NCBI GenBank assembly: GCA_017858255.1
Contig: JAFMBV010000002.1
Span: 1 to 64,000, forward strand
DNA from: Bacteriovoracaceae bacterium
Lineage (GTDB): Bacteria; Bdellovibrionota; Bacteriovoracia; Bacteriovoracales; Bacteriovoracaceae
Reading direction: 5' to 3'
Length of the DNA stretch: 64,000 nt
This document shows, one piece after another, positions 18,319 to 28,095 of this stretch; within the stretch, counting starts at the first letter, position 1, and each line of letters starts with the position of its first letter. A model generated the notes under the pieces. That model had not been told where the DNA came from. It searched no databases and worked only from the letters and a program-made list of their open reading frames with translations. The position numbers and the translations under genes were made by a program.

Positions 18319-20913
18319 TTACCCTAAAGGCATCTCATCGAAACCTTCTGGGCAATCTCTACCAACAACAACGGTACTCCACTTCTGCGAGAGAATTCGT
18401 TTGAGGTCAGTATTAAATTTTTCGTAATTTAGGTTTTCGATCTCTTTATTATTCAGATGATAATAATCTAAGGTTTTCCCCTGCAGTGATGTTACAGAAT
18501 AAATATTGGCATAGTCATCGTTAGTTTGAATATTTAACAAACTCTGACCGGCAATCATTTTCTTTACACGATCAAATTCTTCGCGACTGAGACCATTGCT
18601 CTTTAGGTTTTCAATAATATCTCTAATCGCCTTTAGTGCAGCCTTTACTTTGTCGTGTCCACTGGCCATGTAGATGCCCCAGTGACCCGCTTCTAAAGCT
18701 GAGAAATGGATTGGTTGAGCGGTATAACATAATCCTTGTTTGTCTCGAACTTCGACAAAAAGCTCAGAACTCTGGCCAGAGAGGTGAGTTGTGATCATTT
18801 TTAAAGCGGTATTGTCTTTGTTTCCTAAGGCCTTCGCTGGAATACCTGTGAATATTTGAGTTTGTTCGCGGTCAAACTTTAGGTAAAGATTTTTATTCTT
18901 CTGAACTTTTAACTTACCAGTTTTGGCAGGCTTTTCTCTTCTAGACGGTAGTGAATCGAAAAGGTCTTCTAGTTTATCGTAAACCTCATCAAAGCTTTTA
19001 TCTCCGCAATAGGTTATAAGTATTTCGTTATTTTTAAGGTTTTTAGTATGTGTTTCTTTAACTAGTTTTCCGGTGAGTTTTTTAAGACTTTTTTCAGTAC
19101 CCATCAAAGGCATTGAATAGGGATGACCTTTGAAGAAAGTTTCTCCAACCAATCTAAAACATTGTTTAACTGGATCTTTGAGTTGGTTCTTTAACATTCT
19201 AACGGTCATCTCTTTTTCTTGGCGTATATGCTCACCCTTAAATGTTGGATGAATCAAACTACCTGTAAAATGTTCTAAAAGAGTTTGGAAATGTTCACTT
19301 TGACCATGAAGAGTAAGTCCATAAGCATTTTTGCCTGAAAATGCACTTAGTGAGGCCGATAAATAGTCGAGTTCATTTTTTAGGGAAGCGTAACTAACTT
19401 TTCCATAGCCTCTCGTGATTGTTGAACTAATTAATTGATAGAGGCCATTGGTATTTGCATTCTCTTCTGTGATGCCACCCTTTAAGTAGGCATGCATGAC
19501 AAAGGTCGGGTTCATTGTATTTTGACGATAAATAAGCTTTATTCCAGGCTTGATTTGGTAGAGCTTAACTTGAGAATCGAATTTGGACTCAGTCGGTTTC
19601 TTTAATTTGGGATGAGCATTTTTTATTTTTTTAAGTTTGGTCTCGAGGCGAGTTTGAAAGTCTTTGACCTTTTTTTCTACTTGCACTGATGTCTTTCCAT
19701 CAGGAAGCTGAACGCCTAGGTGGAAAGATCTTTTAAATATTCGCCTTAAACTATCGTTAACTTCAGCTACTGTAGTTTTCTTGATTCTGTTAATGAACTC
19801 TTCCTCGGAGTTAATATCTCCGGTTGAAGCAAAACTATGCCCAAGTGAAAATGCATAAGACTCAAGCGACTCCATGTCATATACTTTCGAAGCAATGTAT
19901 TGATTTTTAATCTTTTGTATCTCATCGTCGGATAGACCGTCTTTAAGAGTCGTCAGTAAAAGTTTTTCAAAAGAGGTGAGTACCTTATTAAGGTTCTCTA
20001 CAGGAAAAACAAACTTAAGATAATGAAGACCACCATGATTCATAAACATTGTAGAAGAGCCACAACTTGTGGCGACACTACTGTTTGCAACAAGCTCTTG
20101 GTAAAGCCTGCTAGACTCGCCATGCCCTAGACAGTTAATGGCCAAGTCTTCTTGAGGTGCTTGGTCTTCTTCAAAGGCGGGTGCTTGTAAACAAAGGCTA
20201 AGTTGAACCATATGAGTATCTTTCTCATAAATATCAATACTGGGTTTTGCTTTTAATTTAAATTTTGGAAATTCAGAGCGAGGGCCCTGGGGAAGTTGAT
20301 AAGACTCTATTATGCCTTTTATTTTATCTTTTGCCTTCATGTCTCCAGCGACGACAAGAAGAGCATTACTTAAATTATAATAGTTATTTCTAAAGGACTT
20401 TAATTGGTCTTGGCTGAAACTAAGAATTGTTTTTTCATTTCCTAGAATTGGGTGGGCATAACCATCGGTGAAGGCTGATTTTTGAAGTCTTTGAAAACCA
20501 AACTGATTGGGGTTATCAATTGAACGTCGAAATTCTTCAAATACGACACCCCTCTCAGGAACAATGTCTTCTTCTAAAAACCGTGGGTTTGAAACCATGT
20601 CGAGCAAAATTTCGGTTGTCTTGTCGAGTTCAGTATTTGGAGTGTTAATGTAGTAGCAAGTATAATCAAAACTTGTGAAGGCATTGATTTCACCTCCAAA
20701 ACTTTCAACTTCGTGTGCAATAGCAGCACCAGGTCTTTTTTCTGTTCCTTTAAAAAACATGTGTTCGAGAAAGTGGGCGATACCATGATCTTCTTTATTT
20801 TCTAACGCAGAACCTGCACGAAACCACACTTGTACGGTGCCAGCTGTACTGCCGGGCGCGTCAACAAAGAGAGTTTGGAGGTGATTATTGAGTTTTATGA
20901 GCTCATGCTGCAT
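18319..20913 (-). CDS. M16-family zinc metallopeptidase (two-domain)
   Basis: The 864-residue protein carries two peptidase M16 halves. The first has the inverted zinc motif HFLEH (47-51) and the downstream acidic ligand in ERGVVFEEF (about 120-128). The second half lacks HxxEH but keeps the Arg-Tyr substrate-holding segment (RDKQGLCYTAQ), as in pitrilysin-type enzymes. No signal peptide is visible, so a cytoplasmic or unconventional location is likely. It is larger than the processing-peptidase-like M16B proteins (about 420) because both halves are fused. The physiological substrate is unknown. Confidence 0.92.
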   Translation of the reverse strand: MQHELIKLNNHLQTLFVDAPGSTAGTVQVWFRAGSALENKEDHGIAHFLEHMFFKGTEKRPGAAIAHEVESFGGEINAFTSFDYTCYYINTPNTELDKTTEILLDMVSNPRFLEEDIVPERGVVFEEFRRSIDNPNQFGFQRLQKSAFTDGYAHPILGNEKTILSFSQDQLKSFRNNYYNLSNALLVVAGDMKAKDKIKGIIESYQLPQGPRSEFPKFKLKAKPSIDIYEKDTHMVQLSLCLQAPAFEEDQAPQEDLAINCLGHGESSRLYQELVANSSVATSCGSSTMFMNHGGLHYLKFVFPVENLNKVLTSFEKLLLTTLKDGLSDDEIQKIKNQYIASKVYDMESLESYAFSLGHSFASTGDINSEEEFINRIKKTTVAEVNDSLRRIFKRSFHLGVQLPDGKTSVQVEKKVKDFQTRLETKLKKIKNAHPKLKKPTESKFDSQVKLYQIKPGIKLIYRQNTMNPTFVMHAYLKGGITEENANTNGLYQLISSTITRGYGKVSYASLKNELDYLSASLSAFSGKNAYGLTLHGQSEHFQTLLEHFTGSLIHPTFKGEHIRQEKEMTVRMLKNQLKDPVKQCFRLVGETFFKGHPYSMPLMGTEKSLKKLTGKLVKETHTKNLKNNEILITYCGDKSFDEVYDKLEDLFDSLPSRREKPAKTGKLKVQKNKNLYLKFDREQTQIFTGIPAKALGNKDNTALKMITTHLSGQSSELFVEVRDKQGLCYTAQPIHFSALEAGHWGIYMASGHDKVKAALKAIRDIIENLKSNGLSREEFDRVKKMIAGQSLLNIQTNDDYANIYSVTSLQGKTLDYYHLNNKEIENLNYEKFNTDLKRILSQKWSTVVVGRDCPEGFDEMPLG

Positions 20914-20998
20914 TTTTAGAATTCCTTTTAAAGGTTTTGGTTGTTTTGTTTGAGACCTTCATTATAAACAGAGGTGTGCATTTAACCCACCACTATTT

Positions 20999-22129
20999 TT
21001 GGACATTTTGGACATAACGATAAATAAACTTGAATCACTCTATATTCACTTTCCCTTCTGTCGGCACCTTTGTAATTACTGTGACTTTTACAAAAAGGTG
21101 CCCAAAGGAAACGATCTGAATGAATTTCATACATTCTTTGATGAAATGGTTTCCAAGCATAAAGAGTTCCTTTTAGAGAATCATTATGAAATGGATACTT
21201 TGGATACCCTTTATATAGGTGGAGGGACCCCATCCCTTTGGGGTAAGGCAGGGGCTGAATATTTAAGACAGTTATTTTTAAGAGAGCAAATTACTTTATC
21301 AGAGTCATGTGAGTTTACCCTAGAGGTCAATCCAGGGACATGGACCGAGGAAAGTATCACTGCATGGAAAGAGTTAGGCGTGAGTCGCTTTTCTCTCGGT
21401 ATCCAATCATTAAGGGCCGATTATCTAAAGATACTTGACCGAGTCCATAATGTTGAAGATGTATTTGATACTCTGACCTATTTTAATAAAATCGGTGCAG
21501 CCTTTTCAGTCGACTTTATGCTGGGACTACCTTGGTCGGTCTCTAGGGAAAGAGATATTCTTTCTGAATTAAAGGAAATTTTATCATTTGAACCAGAGCA
21601 CTTGAGTCTTTATATACTTACAGCAAAGGGCGGTTATCCTCATAAAAAAAATCTTCCCGAAGAAGACTTTTTGGAAGAGGAATATTTAAAAGTTGCAGAA
21701 TATTTAAAATCAATTGGATATAAACATTATGAAGTATCCAATTTTGCGAAACCAGGAAAGGAATCAAGGCACAACCTAAACTATTGGAAGACAAGCTCTG
21801 TTGGGGCATTAGGACCAAGTGCAGTAGGCTTCCTTTCGGACGCTAAAAAAAGATACAAATGGAAAACATCTTCAGCTGAGTTTGCTCTAGAAGAATTGGA
21901 CTCCGAGGCGATGGCCCTTGAACGTTTATATCTAGGGTTAAGAGTTGATAGCGGTATAGAAAAATCTGATCACTTCTCTGATGAAGAAAAAGTTGCTTTA
22001 GTGCCCGTGTTTCAAAGGTGGCAGGCAGAAGGTTTGGCAAAGGACTCTGATGATCGGGTTAAATTAACGTCGAAGGGACTTTTGGTCCTTGATGGCCTTG
22101 TGCAACAACTTTTTTCTTATCAAAAATGA
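20999..22129 (+). CDS. hemW: HemW-like radical SAM heme chaperone
   Basis: This radical SAM protein has CxxxCxxC at residues 21-28 (CRHLCNYC), GGGTPS, a FSLGIQS segment and the HemW hallmark HNLNYW (about residue 260). The last separates heme chaperones from true coproporphyrinogen oxidase. It is 376 residues long, the usual length. The start is uncertain: the frame opens at TTG 20999 within a tandem 9-base repeat and I see no ribosome binding site. In some bacteria hemW neighbours grpE and dnaK, as it does here. Confidence 0.9.
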   Translation: MDILDITINKLESLYIHFPFCRHLCNYCDFYKKVPKGNDLNEFHTFFDEMVSKHKEFLLENHYEMDTLDTLYIGGGTPSLWGKAGAEYLRQLFLREQITLSESCEFTLEVNPGTWTEESITAWKELGVSRFSLGIQSLRADYLKILDRVHNVEDVFDTLTYFNKIGAAFSVDFMLGLPWSVSRERDILSELKEILSFEPEHLSLYILTAKGGYPHKKNLPEEDFLEEEYLKVAEYLKSIGYKHYEVSNFAKPGKESRHNLNYWKTSSVGALGPSAVGFLSDAKKRYKWKTSSAEFALEELDSEAMALERLYLGLRVDSGIEKSDHFSDEEKVALVPVFQRWQAEGLAKDSDDRVKLTSKGLLVLDGLVQQLFSYQK

Positions 22130-22137
22130 AAGTATTT

Positions 22138-22178
22138 TTAAGCAGTTACGAGGCTTTTGCAGACTTTTTTCTGCTTAA
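22138..22178 (+). repeat. Inverted repeat between hemW and grpE
   Basis: TTAAGCAG (22138-22145) and CTGCTTAA (22171-22178) are perfect 8-base arms. A competing hairpin GCAGA/TCTGC (22159-22163 with 22170-22174) uses part of the same right arm. It could be the 3' end of the hemW transcript or an operator upstream of the heat-shock promoter; the sequence alone does not decide. Confidence 0.5.
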
Positions 22179-22180
22179 CA

Positions 22181-22208
22181 TTGACATTTTTCTGATGCCT
22201 ACCATCTT
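22181..22208 (+). promoter_or_regulatory. Candidate heat-shock (sigma-32-like) promoter of grpE-dnaK
   Basis: TTGACA (22181-22186) and CCATCTT (22202-22208) are 15 bases apart. This resembles the RpoH pattern of a TTGAA-like box and a CCCCAT-like box with short spacing. It lies 46 bases before the grpE start. No CIRCE inverted repeat is seen. Confidence 0.45.
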
Positions 22209-22253
22209 GTAATTCGAGAAAATACTAAACAATTTGTCAGGAAGTTTTTAAGC

Positions 22254-22841
22254 ATGTCAGAACAAGAACAAGGCGATACGCCGGAAAATGTCGAAGAAAA
22301 TACAAAGGCACAAGAAGGTGCTCAAGCAGAAGTAGAAGAGGTTAATTTAGCTGAAGATGATTCTGTTACAGAAGAAGCTGACTCTGAACTTAATTGTTCT
22401 GTAAAGGAAGAGGAAGATTTTAAGGCAAAATTCTTTTATCTTGCTGCTGAAATGGACAATATGAAAAAAAGGTTTGAGAGAGAGAAAGAAAACCTTTTGA
22501 AGTACGGCAATGAAAAAGTTCTTAACAATCTTCTGGACGTTGTTGATAACTTGGACAGAACAGTTGATGCCATATCTGCAGATGAAGATGAAAAGATAAA
22601 GAATATTTATTCTGGCATAGAGATGGTTAGAAAGCAGTTCTTAGATGTTTTAAAGAGCAGTGGATTAGAAAAAGTAGAAGCTCTTGGTGCAATATTTGAT
22701 CCAAATTTACACGAAGCTTTGGCCCAACAGCCAGCAGAAGGTAAAGAAGACCAAGAAATTATTCAAATCTTTCAACATGGTTATGTTTTGAATGGAAGAC
22801 TCTTAAGGCCTGCAAAAGTAGTAATCGCAAAAAATGATTAA
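22254..22841 (+). CDS. grpE: GrpE nucleotide exchange factor
   Basis: The 195-residue protein has an acidic disordered N-terminus of about 55 residues, then the long coiled-coil dimer region (AEMDNMKKRFEREKENL) and the C-terminal beta domain ending HGYVLNGRLLRPAKVVIAK. GrpE releases ADP from DnaK. It is the first gene of grpE-dnaK, 25 bases before dnaK. AGGAAG upstream serves as ribosome binding site. Confidence 0.96.
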   Translation: MSEQEQGDTPENVEENTKAQEGAQAEVEEVNLAEDDSVTEEADSELNCSVKEEEDFKAKFFYLAAEMDNMKKRFEREKENLLKYGNEKVLNNLLDVVDNLDRTVDAISADEDEKIKNIYSGIEMVRKQFLDVLKSSGLEKVEALGAIFDPNLHEALAQQPAEGKEDQEIIQIFQHGYVLNGRLLRPAKVVIAKND

Positions 22842-22866
22842 TAATTAAATTAATAAGGAGAATGTC

Positions 22867-24792
22867 ATGGGAAAAATTATCGGAATTGACTTGGGTACTA
22901 CAAATTCATGTGTAGCGGTACTTGAAAACGGAAAATATAAGATTGTTCCAAACAGTGAAGGACACAATACTACACCTTCAATTATTGGCTTTGGAAAGAA
23001 TGAAGAGGTTCTTGTTGGACAAGTCGCCAAGAGGCAAGCGGTGACTAACCCAGGGAAAACTCTCTACGGCATTAAACGTCTAATCGGAAGAAAATTTAAT
23101 ACTCCTGAAGCGTCTAAATTTGCTGCGGTTGCGCCATTTGAGATTTTTGCTAATAAAAATGGTGATGCTTGGGTAAAGGTTGATGGAAAAGAAATGTCTC
23201 CTCAAGAAATTTCAGCAAAAGTTCTTCAAAAAATGAAGAAGTCTGCGGAAGATTATTTGGGAGAGGAAGTTACTGAAGCTGTTATCACGGTTCCAGCTTA
23301 CTTTAACGATGCTCAGAGACAAGCGACAAAAGACGCTGGTCGAATTGCTGGACTTGAAGTTAAAAGAATTGTTAACGAACCAACAGCTGCAGCTCTTGCT
23401 TATGGCCTAGAAAGCAAACAAGATAAGAATATTGCAGTATTTGACCTTGGTGGTGGTACTTTTGATATCTCTATTCTAGAAATTACTGGTGATGGAGTTT
23501 TTGAAGTTAAGGCCACTAATGGTGATACATTCTTGGGTGGTGAAAACTTTGACGAATCTATTATTAACTTTTTGGCTGAAGAGTTTCAAAAGCAAGAAGG
23601 TATCGATTTAAGAAAAGATCAGATGGCCCTTCAAAGACTTAAAGAGGCCGCTGAAAAAGCTAAACATGAACTTTCAACAACGAATACTACAGATGTAAAT
23701 CTACCATTTATTACGGCAGATCAGTCTGGACCAAAACATTTGAATATCAATATAAGTCGCGCAAAGTTTGAGTCATTAATTGGGGAATATATTACGGCCC
23801 TATCAATTCCTTGCGAAACTGCCATTAAAGATTCAGGCTTAGCGAAAAATGAAATCCATGAGGTTATTCTTGTTGGTGGTTCTACGAGAATTCCTGCGGT
23901 TCAAGAAAGAGTAAAAGAAATTTTTGGAAAAGAAGCTTCTAAAGGTGTAAATCCAGATGAGGTTGTAGCAGCAGGTGCCGCCATCCAAGGTGGTGTTTTA
24001 GCTGGTGATGTTAAGGATGTTCTTCTTCTCGATGTGACTCCACTATCTCTTGGTATCGAAACACTTGGTGGTGTATTGACCAAAATTATTGAGAAAAACA
24101 CAACTATTCCAACTAAGAAATCACAGGTATTTTCAACAGCAGCAGACAATCAACCAGCTGTTAGTATTCACGTACTTCAAGGTGAACGTGAATTTTCAAA
24201 AGATAATAAAACTCTTGGCAAATTTGACCTTACAGGAATCAATCCTGCACCACGTGGCGTTCCTCAAATTGAGGTTACCTTCGATATTGATGCAAACGGT
24301 ATTGTAAATGTATCTGCCGCTGATAAAGCGACAGGAAAATCTCAAGAAATTAAAATTACTGGGGGATCAGGCCTTACAGATGAAGAAATTGAGAGAATGG
24401 TTCGTGAAGCTGAAGAAAACAAAGAAGAGGATCAAAAGAGAAGAGAGGTTGTTGATACAAGAAATAGTCTCGATGCGATGATTCTTGGAGCTGAGAAAAT
24501 GGTTAAGGATGGCGAAGGGAAGATCTCTGATGCCTCTAAATCAGAAGTAGAAGCTGCAGTCACAGAAGCAAAAACAAAGTTGGAGTCTGAGTCTCTCGAT
24601 GAGCTTAAGGCGGCATCAGAAGCACTACAGAATGTTACTCATAAGGTTGCGACAGAAATGTATCAGGAAGCTGGTGCTGGTGGAGAAGCCGGTCAAGAAG
24701 ATATGGCCGGAGCTACTGGTGGCGGAGCTCCTGGGTCTGAGCCGAAAAAAGACGATGACGATGTAGTTGATGCGGACTTCAAAGAAGTGTAA
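22867..24792 (+). CDS. dnaK: Hsp70 chaperone DnaK
   Basis: The 641-residue protein is full length. The nucleotide-binding domain starts [17 protein letters not shown] and contains [16 protein letters not shown]. The linker [15 protein letters not shown] leads to the substrate-binding domain. The C-terminal tail is Gly/Ala-rich, ending in [13 protein letters not shown], close to the classical DnaK end. AAGGAG lies just upstream of ATG 22867. A terminator separates it from dnaJ. Confidence 0.98.
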   Translation: MGKIIGIDLGTTNSCVAVLENGKYKIVPNSEGHNTTPSIIGFGKNEEVLVGQVAKRQAVTNPGKTLYGIKRLIGRKFNTPEASKFAAVAPFEIFANKNGDAWVKVDGKEMSPQEISAKVLQKMKKSAEDYLGEEVTEAVITVPAYFNDAQRQATKDAGRIAGLEVKRIVNEPTAAALAYGLESKQDKNIAVFDLGGGTFDISILEITGDGVFEVKATNGDTFLGGENFDESIINFLAEEFQKQEGIDLRKDQMALQRLKEAAEKAKHELSTTNTTDVNLPFITADQSGPKHLNINISRAKFESLIGEYITALSIPCETAIKDSGLAKNEIHEVILVGGSTRIPAVQERVKEIFGKEASKGVNPDEVVAAGAAIQGGVLAGDVKDVLLLDVTPLSLGIETLGGVLTKIIEKNTTIPTKKSQVFSTAADNQPAVSIHVLQGEREFSKDNKTLGKFDLTGINPAPRGVPQIEVTFDIDANGIVNVSAADKATGKSQEIKITGGSGLTDEEIERMVREAEENKEEDQKRREVVDTRNSLDAMILGAEKMVKDGEGKISDASKSEVEAAVTEAKTKLESESLDELKAASEALQNVTHKVATEMYQEAGAGGEAGQEDMAGATGGGAPGSEPKKDDDDVVDADFKEV

Positions 24793-24814
24793 AAAAGAAG
24801 ACGATATTTTATTG

Positions 24815-24841
24815 GGCTCCCTTCTGGGAGCCTTCTTTTTT
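24815..24841 (+). terminator. Intrinsic terminator between dnaK and dnaJ
   Basis: GGCTCCC (24815-24821) pairs with GGGAGCC (24826-24832) around TTCT and is followed by TTCTTTTTT. The A-rich run at 24791-24800 could extend pairing with the T tract. It should reduce read-through from dnaK into dnaJ, a common way to keep DnaJ lower. Confidence 0.88.
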
Positions 24842-24867
24842 GTGGAATCAATTGATTAGGAAAGACC

Positions 24868-26010
24868 ATGAGTAAACGTGATTATTATGAAACTCTCGGC
24901 ATTGATCGAAATGCATCAAAGGATGAGATTAAAAAAGCTTATCGTAAGCTAGCTCTAAAACACCATCCTGACCGCAATCCAGATAATAAGGACGCTGAAG
25001 CTAAGTTTAAAGAAGCTTCTGAAGCGGCCGAAATTTTACTAGATGAAAATAAAAAATCTCGTTATGACCAATTTGGACATGCTGGTGTTGATGGCCAAAG
25101 TGGATTCGGCCAAGGTGGATTTGGCGCCGGGGGCGACTTTGGTGATCTCGGAGATATTTTTGGAGATATCTTTGGCGATATTTTAGGTGGAGGACGCCGC
25201 GGTGGTGGCGGTGGACGTCGCCGTCATAGAGGCACTCCTGGTAATGATCTACAAATGACACTTGATGTTACCTTTGAGGAAGCAGCATTTGGAGCAGAGA
25301 AAAATATTTCACTTACACGCTTTGTGGAGTGTGAAACCTGTCATGGTTCTGGTGCTAAGAGTGGTTCTCAAGCCTCGGGCTGTGACATGTGCCAAGGAAT
25401 GGGAGAGGTAAGAAGGCAGCAAGGCTTTTTTACTGTGGCCACAACTTGTCCTAAGTGTCAGGGAAGCGGTCAAATGATTACTGATCCTTGCGGAAGCTGT
25501 TCCGGTCAGGGAAGAAAAAAGAAGAAGGTCGATCTGGCCGTAAAGGTACCAGTTGGAATCGACACAAATCAGCGCCTTAAGCTCTCCGGTGAGGGAGACT
25601 CTGGAACTCAAAATGCACCAAATGGTGATCTCTATGTAGTCATTAATGTATTGAATCACTCTATCTTCGAAAGAGATGGATTCAATCTTCATTGCATGGT
25701 GCCTATTAGTTTTTCTCAAGCCGCACTTGGTGATGAGATTGAGGTTCCAACCCTAGACGGAAAAGTAACAGTCACTATCCCTGAAGCAACACAGTCAGGT
25801 AAGAAAATGCGTCTAAAAGGTAAAGGAATTCAACGCTTAGGAGCATATGGTGTCGGTGACCTAATTTTGACGATTCATGTCGAAACACCATCAAAGCTTT
25901 CAGGTGAACAAAGAGAGATCCTTAAAAGGCTTGCTGAACTTGAAAGTAATGACAAGAGTCATCCTATGAGCAGAGGCTTTTTCGACAAAGTTAAGGACTT
26001 ATTTCACTAA
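24868..26010 (+). CDS. dnaJ: Hsp40 co-chaperone DnaJ
   Basis: The 380-residue protein has all DnaJ parts. The J domain holds HPD at 33-35, followed by a Gly/Phe-rich region with a Gly/Arg stretch ([16 protein letters not shown]). The zinc-binding cysteine repeats are [24 protein letters not shown] and [10 protein letters not shown]-terminal substrate-binding domain follows. It stimulates DnaK ATPase activity and delivers substrates. It has its own ribosome binding site (AGGAAAG) after the dnaK terminator. Confidence 0.97.
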   Translation: MSKRDYYETLGIDRNASKDEIKKAYRKLALKHHPDRNPDNKDAEAKFKEASEAAEILLDENKKSRYDQFGHAGVDGQSGFGQGGFGAGGDFGDLGDIFGDIFGDILGGGRRGGGGGRRRHRGTPGNDLQMTLDVTFEEAAFGAEKNISLTRFVECETCHGSGAKSGSQASGCDMCQGMGEVRRQQGFFTVATTCPKCQGSGQMITDPCGSCSGQGRKKKKVDLAVKVPVGIDTNQRLKLSGEGDSGTQNAPNGDLYVVINVLNHSIFERDGFNLHCMVPISFSQAALGDEIEVPTLDGKVTVTIPEATQSGKKMRLKGKGIQRLGAYGVGDLILTIHVETPSKLSGEQREILKRLAELESNDKSHPMSRGFFDKVKDLFH

Positions 26011-26097
26011 AGTATTGAATTCTAAAGTCTTTATCGTTGGAATGTATGCTTTATAGAGTATAAAATATCCTCTCAGAAACGGATTTTGAGGATATCA

Positions 26098-28095
26098 ATG
26101 AAGATGCTACCAAAATATTTAGTCAGTTCTTTTATAATTATACTAGTACTATTATCGGGCTGTTCTGGGATCAGGATGATTTCAGGCCCATCTACAGAAG
26201 ATCTTTACTCGACTAAGTTCACTAAAGAAATTGAAATTATTAAAACTCAGTATAGAAGAGGTCAAGTTGATCAAGCTTTAAAAGCTCTTCAAAAAATGCA
26301 GGAGGAAAATTTAGAGCCTGCAGAGAAGGCCTTAAGGCGAAATCTCGTTGGGGTTATTTATTTTGGTAAGCAAAATTTTGAACAAGCAATTTTTAACTTT
26401 AATCAAGGCTTGGCCACATCTTCTGATGATGCATCTTTAACAAGTCAAATAAAACTAAACCTCGGTGGTTCCTATTATAAATTAGGTATGGTGGAAAAAG
26501 CTTTTAATGTAATGGGCGAGGCTCCCTATGGAAGCTTGTCTCAAAATGACCTTGTGAAATTTCATAAGCTTAAATACCGTTTGGCAAATGAGTTGGGTAA
26601 GGACAACGTAGCAATTCGTTCGCTTATATGGACTCTCTCAGGAAAACAAAAGATTAGTGAACTGAGAATTGAACCATTTTATGAAATCCTTACGAATAAG
26701 TTTCGAAAGCTCGAGCAGGGTCAGAAGTATAAGATCTTAGAAGAGTTTGAGGAAGTAGCTCCTTTTGTTGTGGGTTATATGTCCTACTTAGAAGCTGAGA
26801 AGATTTACTATAGTGGGCGAAAAGATGATGCTCGGGATATGATTCGTTGGACAGAGAGTAACTTCGGAAAATACCCAGAAATTGTAACCTTAGTTAAAAA
26901 CTTTACCTTTAAAGTAGAAAATTATGCTCGTTTAGATTCGTTAACTATCGGGGTTATTCTTCCGTTGAGTGGTGAGAAAAAGTCATTTGGCGAAAGGGCA
27001 CTATTTGGCATTGATGCTGCCCTTAGGGATTTTCAAGAGAAAAACAGTAATCTTCCAGAGTTTAAAATTATTATAAAAGATTCTGAAGGAAGTGGTGTTG
27101 TTGGAGCTCATCAAGTTAAAGAGCTAGTAGAAAAAGACTTTGCATCAGTAATTATTGGAGGATTATTTTCTCTAGAAGCGACGAAAGAGTTTGAGGTTGC
27201 TAAAAGGAGAGGGGTTTTCTTTGTTAGTCTTTCTCAAATATTCATGAATAAAGAAGATAAAGACCATTTACTATTAGAAGTACCTGGATCAATTGAGTCT
27301 CAAGTTAATCAGCTTTTTACATCAGAAATAATTAAAGAGTTTGGCCCCCGTGCCGCAATTGTTTATCCAGAGTCTAAAAGAGGTCAAGCTTATGTAAACG
27401 AGTTTTGGCGAAAATCTAATTTATTAAATATTTCTGTAACTGGTGTTTACAGTTATGACGATAAGGCTTCGGACTTTCGTGAACCTGTAAAAAATCTTTT
27501 GGGACTCAAGTATCCAAGAGTAAGAAAAGAAGAATATAAAATTTTAGACGAGATACACTCTCTTGAAGCAACACGTTCAACGAGAAGGATACAAACTTTA
27601 AAGCCAAAGATTGATTTTGATTGGGTATTTGTTCCAGCTTATCCTCTTGAAGCCATTCAAATTATTCCATCATTTACCTATTTTGATGCTTTTAACGTTC
27701 CAATAATAGGTGGGCCGAGTTGGAGAAGTCAGCGACTTAGCAGGGAGAGTTATAAGTTTAAAAATATTTTCTTTGTGGGTGATGATGTTGAAGCCATTTC
27801 GGATAGTCTTTCGCAAAATTTTTATGACAAGTATGGAAAGAAACTTCGTCTGATTGAACTTCGTTCATTTGATAGTATGAAAATTGCTATGAATATTTTA
27901 AACAATGGAAAGTTCACTTCAAGAGATGAACTTGATATGGCCATCAGAGGACTTGGGGAAATTGAGGGTCAGACTGGTAGTTGGTCTTTAGTGGATGGAG
28001 TGTGGCTTAAAAAACTTGCGAGCCTTCATATTAGAAATGGTAAATTCTCCGAGTTACTTCCGAAGGCTGAAAATCCAGAAGGGCCAACAAAGTAG
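26098..28095 (+). CDS. LpoA-like outer-membrane lipoprotein (TPR plus periplasmic-binding fold)
   Basis: From ATG 26098 (GAGG at 26088-26091) this is a 665-residue lipoprotein with lipobox LLSGC and Cys22. Residues about 40-260 are TPR-like helices (KALQKMQEENLEPAEKALRR, FGKQNFEQAIFNFNQGLA). Residues about 285-640 are a type 1 periplasmic-binding fold opening IGVILPLSGEKKSFGERALFGIDAAL. This order is that of LpoA, the outer-membrane activator of penicillin-binding protein 1A, so a role in peptidoglycan synthesis is plausible. A ligand-sensing lipoprotein is the alternative. Its 3' end overlaps the convergent glycosyltransferase gene by 42 bases. Confidence 0.82.
   Translation: MKMLPKYLVSSFIIILVLLSGCSGIRMISGPSTEDLYSTKFTKEIEIIKTQYRRGQVDQALKALQKMQEENLEPAEKALRRNLVGVIYFGKQNFEQAIFNFNQGLATSSDDASLTSQIKLNLGGSYYKLGMVEKAFNVMGEAPYGSLSQNDLVKFHKLKYRLANELGKDNVAIRSLIWTLSGKQKISELRIEPFYEILTNKFRKLEQGQKYKILEEFEEVAPFVVGYMSYLEAEKIYYSGRKDDARDMIRWTESNFGKYPEIVTLVKNFTFKVENYARLDSLTIGVILPLSGEKKSFGERALFGIDAALRDFQEKNSNLPEFKIIIKDSEGSGVVGAHQVKELVEKDFASVIIGGLFSLEATKEFEVAKRRGVFFVSLSQIFMNKEDKDHLLLEVPGSIESQVNQLFTSEIIKEFGPRAAIVYPESKRGQAYVNEFWRKSNLLNISVTGVYSYDDKASDFREPVKNLLGLKYPRVRKEEYKILDEIHSLEATRSTRRIQTLKPKIDFDWVFVPAYPLEAIQIIPSFTYFDAFNVPIIGGPSWRSQRLSRESYKFKNIFFVGDDVEAISDSLSQNFYDKYGKKLRLIELRSFDSMKIAMNILNNGKFTSRDELDMAIRGLGEIEGQTGSWSLVDGVWLKKLASLHIRNGKFSELLPKAENPEGPTK

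Noticed and set aside
22130-22253. CIRCE operator for HrcA
   Set aside because: The TTAGCACTC-N9-GAGTGCTAA form is absent.
25309-25719. Minus-strand open frame of 136 codons
   Set aside because: Antisense to dnaJ; no recognised motif.
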